DNA from: Malaya genurostris | Lineage: Eukaryota > Arthropoda > Insecta > Diptera > Culicidae | Assembly (NCBI RefSeq): GCF_030247185.1 | Contig: NC_080571.1 | Coordinates: 29,247,753 to 29,311,752 of the forward strand | Direction of reading: 5' to 3' | Length of the DNA stretch: 64,000 bases | Shown here: positions 54,415 to 64,000 of the stretch, piece by piece | Position numbering within the stretch: position 1 is the first letter of the stretch | How the letters are laid out: the number at the start of each line of letters is the position of its first letter | Position numbers and translations under genes: made by a program | Notes under the pieces: model-generated | Told to the model about the DNA's origin: nothing | Seen by the model: the letters and a program-made list of their open reading frames with translations, nothing else | The model's database searches: none

Positions 54415-55543
54415 CGCAATATATATCAGAAATTTTGAAATTTCCGATCTTCTACCGATTTTCTGAGATTTTACGGAAAACCTAAAACAAAAAAACCTAA
54501 TTTTAGTAGTTAACAATTCTGTTTGGGTTGTGCATAAAAATTGTTTAGATCTTTTGTCCAATACAAAAACATTATTATTTTTAGAGTTTAGGTATATTTA
54601 CCAAAATTATTAAGATTTTCAGTGAAATCCAAGTTTCAGTTTTTTTTGTAAATTGTGTTCATAATAAATTTCCAACTAAAATAATAAAAAAATATATGTC
54701 ATAAAATTTCAAAGATCTGATTTGTTTTTTTTTTTTGGCAAAATTTTCCCAACAATAGAAATTCTCTGTATTTGTACCAAATTTCTTGAGATTCTTTGAA
54801 CGGATATATAATTTTGATCATCAATACATTGTTTCCGGTAATGGATCCAATATTCTGAATCAAAAAAATGTACATGTCATCGCTTTAATTTTTGAGTTAT
54901 ATACAAACATGTGAAAAAAAATTGAAAAATTCATATATATTTATAAATTCATCGATTGTTTAATGTTTTCTTTTGATTGTGCAGGAAAGGTAGTTGAGCG
55001 AAAATTGTAGCTGGTATCACTAGCAATCGAATGATGTATAAAAATATATAGGTCATCGCTTTGAATTTCGAGATATTTACGATCATTGTAAAAAGTCTCA
55101 TCTTTTCTTAGGTCATCTATCTACAGTTTTCATTATAACTTTGGGTAGACAACCCTATTTTTAGTTTTTTTCAGTGCATTGTATTTGTGGAAGTAGTACC
55201 TTTCCAATGGTGAACAAATTTTGAAGATCGGTTGACTAACAACAAAGTTATGACTCGGTAAAGTTGAAGTATTCAATATTTTCTATGCGACGTTTATGCC
55301 AAAGTAAAGAAAATTGGAAAGCAGATAGGGCATATTAGGCGCGTGAAAAAAACTTGGAACGGGAAAAATTAAATTTTCATTGGTTTTCCTTTGCCAATCG
55401 TCAGCTACAAAGTTTTGGAATCAATCTACGAACTTCACAAAATTCGAGGGTGTAAAATTTATTGAGATTCGTTGAAAAACAGCTGAGCTATAACAGCTCA
55501 AAGTTACTGTTCCAACTTTTTTTGAGGCTTGGTATTTGGAGTG
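54415..55543 (-). repeat. Right long inverted repeat arm
   Basis: 1,129 bases. Its inverse aligns with the left arm over strings such as GTTAGTCAACCGATCTTCAA, GGTCATCGCTTTGAATTTCG (as in the + orientation here) and GATCATCAATACATTGTTTC. The frame 54379-54561 minus is incidental. Confidence 0.8.
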
Positions 55544-55689
55544 TTAATACGCTTAGTTGGTTCTGCTTTTCAATTCGGTAACAAAGAACGTGTTACGTTC
55601 GGTTATGGAACGGAAGTTTTATCTTGCTGTCGTATTTGTTCGTGGAAGCTGAAAAATAGTAAAATAATATTCCGAATCGGTGGTACGTT

Positions 55690-55985
55690 TGTTCCTCAAC
55701 TACACAGGATTCTTGGTGTCAACAGGCACACAATTTTGACGTGTATTCACCCGGTACAAGAAAGGATAGATTTCAATCGTGAAACTCTCGAGTTGTACTA
55801 AACGTAGCAACATAATCCCTTCTCCAGGCCATCAGAAATATGATCAGCAATTCGCGACTAATTTTTTCGCAATGTGAGATAACCATAAATAACTCAAAAA
55901 CTAAGTTTTCTCAAACTTTTGGAAACAATGAAGAAAACTCATCACGCTTGCTTGCCTTTCTCGTACCCGCGACAACGGTTTTGAG
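55690..55985 (+). repeat. Dispersed repeat H, 56-kb copy
   Basis: Contains CGGTACAAGAAAGGATAGAT, CTCGAGTTGTACTAAACGTA, AATATGATCAGCAATTCGCG, AACTCAAAAACTAAGTTTTC and GCTTGCCTTTCTCGTACCC, in the order seen at 20540-20900 and (inverted) 30235-30475. Confidence 0.6.
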
Positions 55986-56028
55986 GTGGTCAGGAACATA
56001 ATCAGTCCCGATGTTCTACTGGACAAGT

Positions 56029-56063
56029 ATAAAAGGTAGACTTCGTTCGAAGATCGTTCAGTT
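56029..56063 (+). promoter_or_regulatory. Core promoter: TATA box and TCAGTT initiator
   Basis: TATAAAAGG at 56029-56037 and TCAGTT at 56058-56063, 29 bases apart from T to T. This is the standard arthropod TATA-initiator spacing. The same arrangement occurs on the minus strand at about 30150. It lies between repeat H and an H2A-like coding scrap. Confidence 0.6.
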
Positions 56064-56124
56064 TTTCTAGACAGAACTGGACGTCGTGGTGAGGATCGTC
56101 CACCAGCATCAGTAACAACAAACC

Positions 56125-56195
56125 TTTTGTGTGGTATAAAGCCTCAAACGCTCAAGTCGTGCTCTCATTCGAATTTCATTCTAAACCTGAATTCA
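56125..56195 (+). pseudogene. Histone H2A-like 5' coding scrap
   Basis: CGCTCAAGTCGTGCT followed by TTCGAATTTC reads RSSRA..L..F, which fits the SRSNRAGLQF start of the H2A fold with one small gap. In the other frame it gives WYKASNAQVVLSF, paralleling WLKTSNAQVVVL at 30.0 kb. After about 56195 the sequence becomes AATTC-rich minisatellite. Too short to be sure; a chance resemblance within a dispersed repeat is the alternative. Confidence 0.3.
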
Positions 56196-56484
56196 GTATC
56201 CGGATTCTGATGTACCTAAATTCTGAACGTAATTTCAGGTTTAGAATTAGGATATGAATTGTCGATCTGAATTAACACGAAAAAAGAGTATTATAAATAA
56301 TAGAAGAAGTAAATGAAAAAGTGCAAACGTAAATAAAAAAGAAGAAAAACAAATGGGAAAAGTAAACAGAACATAAGCAAATTAAGAATGGAAATTATCG
56401 GCAAAAGATCAACAATCGGTTGAAGCCGGGTATAAAATACACTTCAAAGGAAATCTAAGGAAGCACACGTAACCAGAGAAACTA
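56196..56484. other. AATTC-type and purine-rich repeat spacer
   Basis: 56170-56275 has AATTCAGTATCCGGATTCTG-like units. 56280-56400 is A/G-rich, resembling the purine-rich DNA at 60340-60850. Confidence 0.45.
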
Positions 56485-57764
56485 AGGAGTGTATCGAAAA
56501 TAAGTTATCCATAAACCGTTCTTTCAAATTAAGATTAAAAACGATATTTTATTCAATCTGAAAATTGATCCTTTATTGTACGAGATTAAACTTGAGTATA
56601 ATGAAAACCGGATGAAATTTAAGTTATTCCTTCACGATTTTTTTAATTTTTGATTGAACGCTCTTTATCAAGTTCCGGACAAGTGTTGCATCGCATTTTT
56701 GGACGCTTGAGCCCAATTTTTTTGAACTTCTGCATGTTCCCAGCTGCCTTACCAGTCTTCTTGAAGACCCTCTTCACGATTGCCCAGTAACGTTCGATGG
56801 ATCGAAGCTGAGGGCAATATTTTTCTCAACGAAATTTATACCCCTTTTCCGTAATCCAATTGAGAGTGGTTTTGGCATAGTGAGCCGACGCTAAATCCGG
56901 CCAAAACAGTGGAGGTGTACTATGCTTCTTATATAAAGGCAGCAATCTTTTCTGGAGACACTCAGATCGATAGATTTCTGCATTTATAGATCCGGTAGTG
57001 TAAAAAATGGTTGAACTCAAACCACAGGAACATATTGCTTACCATACAAGTACCTTTCGACCGAATTTCTTCACTTGAATCGACCTGTCCGCATCGCTCA
57101 CATCCTCCCCAACGACGACAGTAAAGTATTGTGAAACTGGAGCGGTTTTTGAGTCCTCCTTTACACAAGTCTCATCGTCCATCAAAACGCATGCATTCGG
57201 ACACTGCAAAAGACGCGAATACAATTTCCGGACCCTTGCTGCTGCTCGCTTCTTCTGTTCTACACTTTGTTTCGAGATTTTCTGCTCCTTGTAGGTCTTC
57301 AGGTTAATTCGCCTCTTGATACGCTGAATCATTCCGATACTCGTTCCTGCTTTTTTGACCCAATCACGTATTGACATTAATTTGTTCTTCATGATTAGAG
57401 ATACCACTTTCTGGTCCAGCTTCGGGTTGGAAGAACCGGGTTTTCTGCCTCTTCCTGGTAGCTCATCTAAAGAATAGTGTTTTTAATGAAGGTTTTAACG
57501 ACGGCATGATGAATTCTATACTGCTTCGCCAATTTTCGCATAGTAATACGCTTCCCACTTAGCCATGTGTCCAGAAGCTTAATTTTCACTTCCTTTTCAA
57601 TACGCGACATTTTGAAAATGCAGAATTTTAACCGCACAAACAAATAAACAAACGAAAGCTGACAGCCAAGCGCACAGCATGCTGTGATCTGAGCATAAAA
57701 AACCATCACAAATACATGCGTACAACACAAATGTTTGTGGATAGCTTATTTTCGATACACTCCT
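56485..57764 (-). mobile_element. DD37E transposon, family A, copy 3 (both ends present)
   Basis: 1,280 bp flanked by TA (56483-56484 and 57765-57766). Both terminal inverted repeats begin AGGAGTGTATCGAAAATAAG and match for about 31 bases. This is the only copy in the window with both ends, and it defines the family boundaries. Confidence 0.93.
56624..57610 (-). pseudogene. DD37E transposase pseudogene (family A, copy 3)
   Basis: Start ATG at 57610: MSRIEKEVKIKLLDTWLSGK, with first HTH TMRKLAKQYRIHHAVVKTFI. A ~10-nt deletion near 57485 shifts the frame. From 57407 the second HTH (GTSIGMIQRIKRR), the first catalytic Asp (VLMDDETCVKE, intact here) and FTVVVGEDVSDADRSIQV follow. A C-to-T nonsense codon in VLVWQAI (W-stop-A, about 57037) comes next, then DLASAHYAKTTLNW with the second Asp. 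A +1 frameshift after ITEKG and a 13-nt deletion that removes NPPN follow, then SIERYWAIVKR with the final Glu. Dead, but with the best-preserved catalytic residues of the three copies. Confidence 0.88.
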
Positions 57765-57805
57765 TATTCATGAACTAAAATTTATAAAAGAGCAAAAAGT
57801 TTCTA

Positions 57806-59095
57806 AAGACTGTCCCAGAAAGTATCGACGCAACCAAAAACCGCTGCTATTTCGCAATGGCTCAGAATCTGTCAATTTTTATGGCTGCGTCCTGTTGTTT
57901 ACACTCTTCTCTAACCACTTGTGCAGTTGTTTATTCGTTTTCATTAGTTTGTTTCGAAATGCGTGGACTTTCAGCAGAACAACGTCGAAAAATTGTGTAC
58001 AAATGGTGCACAGAACGCGGACTGTCACTGAGAAAGATAGCAAAAATGGAAGAAGTAAGTGAAAAAGCAGTGCGAAATGCAATTCAGGAAGTTCAGTGAG
58101 GATAACACCTTTGAGGATAAACCGAAAACTGGTCCTGCTAACCCTCAGTTGGATAAACGTATACTAAAGGCGTTCGAGCAAAAGAAGGAGGTTTCAGTTC
58201 GGGATGTGGCCAAAAAAGTGGGCACTTCGAAGTCAAATGTTCTTCGTGCTAAAGAACATTTGAATCTACTAACCTATAAGAAACAGAAACAACCAAAACG
58301 TAGTCCGAAACAAGAAGCATCGATCAGGCCGAAGGTTCGAAAGCTGTACAATACGATTCTTGCTGGGAATTTGAACTGCATAATCATGAACGACGAAACC
58401 TACGTGAAACTCGATTACAAATCCTTGCCGGGACCACAATATTATACGGTGCGAGAAGGGCAAGTGTTAAACCAGTCCGAGACATCGATTTAAGTCGAAA
58501 AATTTGATAAGAAAGCTAGGGTTTGGCAAGCAATTTGTAGCTGCGGTAAGATTTCGAAACCCTTCATCACCACTGCTTCAATGAACAGCGAAATATACAT
58601 CAAGGAATGTTTACAAAAACGACTTCTACCCATGATTCGAAGCCACAAGGATCCTGTTGTCTTCTGGGCAGATCTTGCTTCTTGCCACTACTCGAAATCA
58701 ACGGTAGAATGGTATACTACCAAAAATGTCACTTCGTCCCAAAAGACATGAATCCACCAAATTGCCCACAACTTCAACCAATTGAGGAGTTTTGGGCATT
58801 AACGAAGGCATATCTTAGGAAACATGTCTCGGCAGCCGAAATCATTCAACAGTTGGAAAAAGGTTTTAAAAAAGTGTCAAAACTTGTCGCCAAGAAGTCT
58901 GTACGGAATTTAATGAGGAACGTTCACAAGAAGGTGCGCCAGCTAGTCTACAATGGCTAAGTAGCAAATGTTGAGAACAATATTTTGTTGTTGTAGTCTA
59001 ATATTATCAGTATATCGAATAAAATTTGAATATCTACCACTTGTGAATTATTTACAGCGAAATCAAAGTGCGTCAATACTTTTTGGGACAGTCTT
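57806..59095 (+). mobile_element. DD37E transposon, family B, complete copy
   Basis: 1,290 bp flanked by TA (57804-57805 and 59096-59097). Ends AAGACTGTCCCAGAAAGTAT and, inverted, AAGACTGTCCCAAAAAGTAT. The inverted repeats continue as CGACGCA / TGACGCACTTTGATTTCGC-type sequence. It starts only 41 bases after family A copy 3. Confidence 0.93.
57959..58960 (+). pseudogene. DD37E transposase pseudogene (family B)
   Basis: I chose the ATG at 57959 (MRGLSAEQRRKIVYKWCTER) because the HTH starts there. The in-frame ATG at 57857 adds only an unstructured leader. The first HTH (LSLRKIAKMEEVSEKAVRNA) is followed by a frameshift near 58085. Then come DKPKTGPANPQLDKR, a second HTH (VRDVAKKVGTSKSNVLRAK), IIMNDETYVKLDYKSLPGP with the first Asp, and a GAA-to-TAA nonsense codon at about 58492. 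Next are VWQAICSCGKISKPF, FWADLASCHYSKSTVEW with the second Asp, a one-base deletion near 58734, NPPNCPQLQPIEEFWALTKA with the final Glu, and the end VRQLVYNG. All three acidic residues remain, with 37 residues between the last two. Two frameshifts and one stop make it inactive. Confidence 0.9.
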
Positions 59096-59149
59096 TACAA
59101 AATGGTCAATAAAAACTTTGGAAGGGAATTTGAAAAATCAGTAAGTGAA

Positions 59150-60330
59150 CATTTGGTCTTTATCACTTTTATTTTCTTACTATCTTTATTGACTTTCTTA
59201 CTTTGCTATTCATTCTCGTACTTTTCTCATTCTCCTTCTTACATTTCTTTCTTTCTTTTCTACTTAACCGATTCTCATTTTCTTTCGTGGTTTTCTTATT
59301 TGCCTAATTCGCTCTCTTTTATTTCTCACATCCACTGTCACTTCTCTGTTTCATTGTTTCTCATTTACTTCCATGCATTCCTTATTCATCATTTATCTTT
59401 CCTATTCATTTTTTCTTCCAGTTCAATTTCTTCCCTTTTCCTATTATTTTTATGCATTCAATACTCTCATTCTCACTTATTTGTTTACTTTCAAAATTTT
59501 CCAATTCTTAAAATTTTCAATTTACTTTTTTTTGTAAAAACTATTCACATTTCTATTCATTTTCCTAATTAACTTTGTTTCTTTTTTCATTCTGTTCCCT
59601 TCCTTGTTGTTAATCTTCCTTATAGAGTTTCTTATTCGGCCCAACCATTTCCTTCCAGTTTTTTTTTTTTATTTGCTAACTTGTACAAGCAATTCTTTGT
59701 TTTTTTCCTGTAAACATCAATATTTTGTCAGGTTTCTTTAATATTTTTAACATGTGCTTTCTTTGTTTCCCAATTCGATTTTTTTTGTCTCCTTTTAACA
59801 CTCTTATTTCTTAATTTCCTTATTTTCTAGTTTACTCTTCTCATTCTCTTCTATAGTTTTCCTGTTTAAGTTTCGTACTTCGTATTCTCGAACTCACGAT
59901 TCAGCTTTCCAACTTCTATATTAAAATCTACTTTTAATCTATTCCTATTTACTCGTTTTAGATTCTAATGCAATTTTTAAATTTCCTTATTACCTTTCCT
60001 GATATTTCCTTATTTTTCTTTTACTCTTCCCAATTTTTCCCCCACACTGCCTTATTTTCCCTTTTTTTTCTTTCCTGTGCACTTTTTGGTCTTTCTATTC
60101 TCTTTCTCTCTTCTATTCCTATTATGTTTCTCACTTTTCTTATTATTTTTGTAACATTCTCCATTCGCCATCGAACATTTCCTTTCAATGCAACTAATAC
60201 CTTTATTTTAATACTTTTGCTGTTTATTTTCATACTTTTTCCCATCACTTTTTTATCCTATATGGTTTTTCACTATTTCTTTTCGCTTTCTTAATTTCTT
60301 ATTCTCTGTTGTACTATCCTTATTCTGTTT
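59150..60330. repeat. Polypyrimidine-rich low-complexity tract (plus strand)
   Basis: About 1.2 kb dominated by T and C (TTCTTTCTTTTC-like), with no strict period. Frames such as 59102-59572 and 59968-60294 encode only Phe/Leu/Ser-rich sequence and are composition artefacts. Confidence 0.75.
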
Positions 60331-60334
60331 CATG

Positions 60335-60850
60335 AGTAAATGTAAAAAAATGGGTAAAATTAGAAAATAAATAGAAAAAGTATAAAGGGACGTAAAACGA
60401 AAGTAAGCAAGTAACTAAGCAAAGAAAAATAACAAGAGAAATTTGAATTGTGCGTAATTGAACAATTATTATCCAAAACGAATGGAGAAAGTGTTAAAGT
60501 GTTGATGAAAAGCATAGGAAAAAGTGCAAATATGAATCAGAGAAGAAGTAAAGAAAGTAGTAACAGTAGGAAAGTGCATATTTGAAGTATGAAAAGAAAA
60601 AAAATTTTTAAAGAGTGGTCGAAAAAATGAGAACGTAAATAGGAAAGGTAAAAAACAATAGGAAAAGCGGCATAAAATAAGACAGATAATTAAAAAAAAC
60701 AAGAATGTAAAACGAAAAAGTTACTTAGGTTACTTAGGAAAAGAGAAAACGTACATAAGAAAAAATAAACGAATGGGAAAAGAAAGATAGAAAATAAGGA
60801 AACTAAGATAGGGAACAACAAAAAAATGTGAAAACGAAAGAAAATCGTTA
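60335..60850. repeat. Purine-rich low-complexity tract (plus strand)
   Basis: About 0.5 kb dominated by A and G (AGGAAAAGTAAA, GAAAATAAGGAAAC), the strand-reversed composition of the preceding tract. Frames here are artefacts. Confidence 0.7.
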
Positions 60851-61018
60851 AAATCTTGGAAATCCTGGAAATCCTGGAAATCCTTGAAATGGAGGAAATC
60901 CTGGAAATCCTGAAAATTCTGGAAATCCAGGAAATCCTGAAAATCCTGAAAATCTTGGAAATCCTTGAAATCCTTGAAATCGAGGAAATCTTCAAATCCA
61001 AAAATCCTCAAATCCTCG
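60851..61018. repeat. 9-bp minisatellite (GGAAATCCT)n
   Basis: About 18 copies of GGAAATCCT with substitutions (CTTGAAATC, GGAGGAAAT, CTGAAAATC). It gives Ile/Leu/Glu-rich or Asp/Phe-rich pseudo-proteins in several frames on both strands, which are not genes. Confidence 0.9.
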
Positions 61019-61228
61019 CGGTTTTTTATGTGGATTCTGTTTACGCGGATTTGCGAGGTTACGCGGTCTCAAAATCAAAAGTCTCAACATCGATTTTTTC
61101 CCAAAATATTCTTTTTTGCGTTTACACCAGATCTGAACGCAGTAGTTTTTCGTGATTCGAAGCAACTAATATTTTGCAACCTGTGCACTTCGATGGCATC
61201 ATTCAGCAAGAACAGAAAGGTCTAGTAG

Positions 61229-61806
61229 CAAATACAAATAATAATACCCCTAAGTCCCATACAAACGAACCACCAATGTTTGGTTCACAGCCTGAACAAG
61301 TAAGCCTAGCAAATTACTCCCTTTCATTGCGATAGTTTGAAAATGTGGAAGGAGATCGTTTCTGGCAACGCTTTATGCTAGTTGCTACGGTGCAAAACAA
61401 ACTTGTTTGTTTATGTTTATCGTTGCTGTATTAAACTGCAACAATCAGTCTAAATATCACCGACACTAGCACAAAAGATGAAAAATGAACACAAACACCC
61501 ACGAATCTACAAATATCAATACAGCTAGTTGTATATTCATGGTGGCTTAACCATTCTAGATTATTGTTTAACTTACATTTCGCTTGTAATCTTGATTATC
61601 AGATAAAAACTGTTTGCTTATTTATTTTTCACTATCATAAACAGTAACTATGGTGAACTTGTTCTTACCCTTCAGTGTTGCTAGTTTTATAGAAAACTCG
61701 TTAAAGTACATTGTCACTCTGACAGTGTATCATGACAGTGTACCGCACGATGCAGAATGTGTCCTTGAAAATTTGTCGAAGCATTCCGTATTATAATTTG
61801 TATTTG
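61229..61806. mobile_element. CAAATAC element (7-bp TSD family), copy 3, 578 bp
   Basis: Bounded by CAAATACAAATAATAATACC and, inverted, CAAATACAAATTATAATACG. A perfect 7-bp duplication CTAGTAG lies outside (61222-61228 and 61807-61813). The first ~205 and last ~175 bases are about 95% identical to copy 1. The middle ~190 bases are unrelated to copy 1. Non-coding. Confidence 0.88.
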
Positions 61807-61813
61807 CTAGTAG

Positions 61814-64000
61814 TCTAGGTTTTTGCATTTGTTTACTGTCATTGGGTTGACAATGCAATTATCAAAGTTACAATAAATAAATAATATTTGTTGATATGAC
61901 TGATGGAGCTGACAGCTGCGTTTAGATTATATCCATAAATGACTCACTTGATTTTTTCATCCTAATTCTTTCGCAGATGTTTTTCAAATTTCCCAGGATT
62001 AATTGCTCTCAAGCTTTGAATTGTCATGCTATTGTTTTAATTTCGAGTTCCATGATTCGCATTTAATTTTGGTATCTTTCGTCGAATCAGTCATTAGACT
62101 AACATCCTACTTTACTCCAAATTATGTATATAATAATGTAATGCAAAGTAAAAACTTCAAGGCAATCTGCGTCCCAATGAGATCAGCTGTGTTCCCCTTA
62201 GTTTGGACAGACATTTACCCGCCGTCTGGATCCTCGTCCGTTTTTAAATATTTCGAACACAAACAAAGTATTTACAACGTTTCTACTACAGCGATTGATT
62301 CGATTTATTCCACATCCGAGCGAAAACCGTTCCGTAATGTTTTCCATTTCCGCATACTGATTCGCGGTGCGCAAAATTCAATTAAAATGAATGAAATGAA
62401 CAGGCATTCCCGGCTTATTTACGACTCACTCCCGACGCGTACGCAAGCCGGAGGGAGATTAAACGCATCGCTAGATCACTCCTCAATTAATGCCCAAATT
62501 AAATTGGTTCCATTTTTATCCTCTACAGACTCTAACAAATACACACACACACAGCCAGCAGAAATGAGGGCAGGAATTACATCATTCGACACGTTCAGCA
62601 CAGTTATTGGCATACTTGTAGCTTGTCATGTTTCTCATTATGGGGATGCGATTTCGGAAAGAAATTATGTGGCAACGAAAAACATCGATAGCCGTTTATG
62701 TCGAACCGATAATTAGTAATCAGACTAACAACAAGTTGTTGATGACAAATCATATGAACAATAAAACTTTAGCCCAAAAAGGCATGCACGAAGAATTTCA
62801 CGTGAAGTGTTTCGATTCAAAATGTTCCAGCATGTTTAGGTCAACTGATAATTTTTTTTTTTTTCAATTATCTACCACTCTCAATGCAATAATCAATGCA
62901 AAAGTAAAAGAACGAGTACGAGTCGCTGAACGGATCATTCCACCGAATGGGCTGTTCGGCCGAATCAAATACTATTGTTATTTTTATATCGCTTATTTAA
63001 ACCCAGTTTTGACCGATTATGGTCGTTTGCCGAGTGGAATAATATACTAATCGTTAAAATTGTTTCGATCTGCTAAGTATCCCAAGTGGCTTGATGTCAA
63101 AAAGCTTCATACAAGCGGGTTCGCAATCTCTAAAACGAGACAAAATTGCACTTAGTTCATCTACAATGCTGTGTCCCACCATATTGGAATTGATGCTGCC
63201 ATTATTTTAAAGTGAAGAATGCGTCAAGTGCTGTAAAATCTCAGGTGCATGTTTGCCTTTCTCAGACCGGCACGACAATATTGAGACTATGAGTGACATA
63301 TTTCACTTAATGAATGTATCACAATAAAACCAATAAAACGATGCACCTGTTCCCGAAAGTAAACACAGTCGAAAAGTAATTTGATCGTACCATTACTGTA
63401 GGGGAAACTTCATCAAAAGGACATCAATCCATCGATTTGCCATTAATTTCGCCCAAAATATAAGACCATCGGTAAGCAGAAGCTGTAAAAGATTGAAAAA
63501 GAGACTAGAAATATAGCAAACAAAGTGTCAAAAAGCTTACTCTAACTATCATTCTCTAGTTTGCTAAAAAAAAAGTATCCGAACCGTTCAGCTAGGCACT
63601 ATCGACTTTTACCAAAGTAGCAGAATGAGAGGGTGGTTAATAGATTTGCGGGCCAAAGTCCAGCAGAAGTCATCATGAAAAAAATATTTTCAATTTCTAA
63701 GTGGTAGACTTGAGTAGAGTAAATGTTAGAGCGTAATAGGTCACATTAGATTAATTTTCGACCTTCTGATCCAGCCAATTCGAAAAATGATAACCTCAAA
63801 AAAACAACTGTCCAAAATGCATCGCTCTGAACCCAGTTCATTCTTGCTGGATTGGATCGGTTTCCATTTCTAAAGCGAAATGGGAAAAAAAGTGACAGCG
63901 TGGAGTTTTTTCACAATCTCCGCCTACTAATTGTTGGCGTGGAAATCGAATTAATATCGAAACGGACAGCCACGTTTCCGTTCGCTCGTCGTGAAATGGA
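61814..64000. other. Unique DNA, possible host intron or regulatory sequence
   Basis: No match to other parts of the window and no transposon ends. Two long overlapping plus-strand frames (62003-62716, 237 codons; 62628-63050, 140 codons) have no recognisable domain and no splice or promoter context I can trust. Homeodomain-like ATTA clusters occur, for example TCAATTAATGCCCAAATTAA near 62481. I leave it as non-coding until tested. Confidence 0.4.

Larger units (their letters stand above)
50706..55543. mobile_element. 4.84-kb element with ~1.1-kb inverted repeats and TTAA flanks
   Basis: 50706-51845 and 54415-55543 are inverted copies of each other (roughly 85-90% by eye). Both ends start CACTCC(T/A)AATACCAAGCC. 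TTAA lies immediately outside each end (50702-50705 and 55544-55547). The loop holds the rearranged DD41D element (52375-53299) and a dispersed repeat. I see no transposase of its own. The TTAA duplication fits piggyBac-, Kolobok- or mosquito TTAA-MITE-type elements, but the ends do not show the usual piggyBac CCC start. Confidence 0.8.

Noticed and set aside
59102..60294. Frames of 108-156 codons that look like multi-pass membrane proteins
   Set aside because: Their Phe/Leu/Ser-rich content comes from the polypyrimidine tract. There is no conserved pattern.
60690..61155. Ile/Leu/Glu- and Asp/Phe-rich repeat proteins
   Set aside because: They are products of the 9-bp minisatellite in different frames and strands.
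62003..62716. 237-codon frame as a host gene
   Set aside because: No domain, signal or splice context. The amino-acid mix looks like translated non-coding DNA. I list it only as a unique island.

Overview
This is AT-rich, intron- or intergenic-like DNA from an insect nuclear genome, most likely a mosquito. The clues are several IS630/Tc1/mariner families including two or three of the DD37E type first described in mosquitoes, a complete R1-clade non-LTR retrotransposon, MITEs with TA target duplications, and dispersed degenerate repeats. I see no convincing intact host protein gene. The only long intact reading frames are the two ORFs of the R1-clade element.

Layout. 1-929: 3' part of a DD37E element (family A). 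930-7.8 kb: low-information DNA with a mariner remnant, a solo family-A end, tandem and dispersed repeats, and a fold-back element sitting inside a Tc1-like transposase remnant. 7.8-13.5 kb: mostly unassigned AT-rich DNA. 13.7-14.35 kb: truncated DD37E family-B element on the minus strand. 15.6-16.0 kb: a TA-flanked MITE holding a tRNA-like Pol III unit. 16.67-17.98 kb: an uninterrupted array of about 403 TTG units followed by (TTA)n. 18-22.4 kb: possible LTR, a psq-type helix-turn-helix remnant and an AATTC-rich minisatellite. 22.4-25 kb: a MITE, a third DD37E-type remnant interrupted by a terminal-inverted-repeat element with a 7-bp target duplication, and a rearranged palindromic mariner. 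26-30.5 kb: split copies of a repeat also seen at 4-5.3 kb, plus an H2A-like promoter/pseudogene. 30.5-32.9 kb: largely unique DNA. 32.9-34.1 kb: DD37E family A copy. 35.5-36.2 kb: MITE. 38.5-41.5 kb: a jockey-like 3' end with a DD37D-type element inside it, a mariner tail and a DD41D remnant. 41.47-43.42 kb: the longest copy of the 7-bp-duplication family. 43.64-49.67 kb: complete R1-clade element. 50.7-55.5 kb: a 4.8-kb element with about 1.1-kb terminal inverted repeats and TTAA flanks, carrying a rearranged DD41D element in its loop. 56.5-59.1 kb: DD37E families A and B side by side. 59.1-61.0 kb: strand-asymmetric low-complexity DNA and a 9-bp minisatellite. 61.2-61.8 kb: third copy of the 7-bp family. 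61.8-64 kb: unique DNA.

How the parts relate. Almost everything recognisable is a transposon or a remnant of one, often nested. The retrotransposon ORF1 and ORF2 would work together in target-primed reverse transcription. All the DNA-transposon transposases are broken, so these copies could only have moved with enzyme supplied elsewhere. The unique islands (1.6-2.2, 30.5-32.9, 36.4-38.3, 49.7-50.7 and 61.9-63.1 kb) may be introns or regulatory DNA of a host gene lying outside the window.
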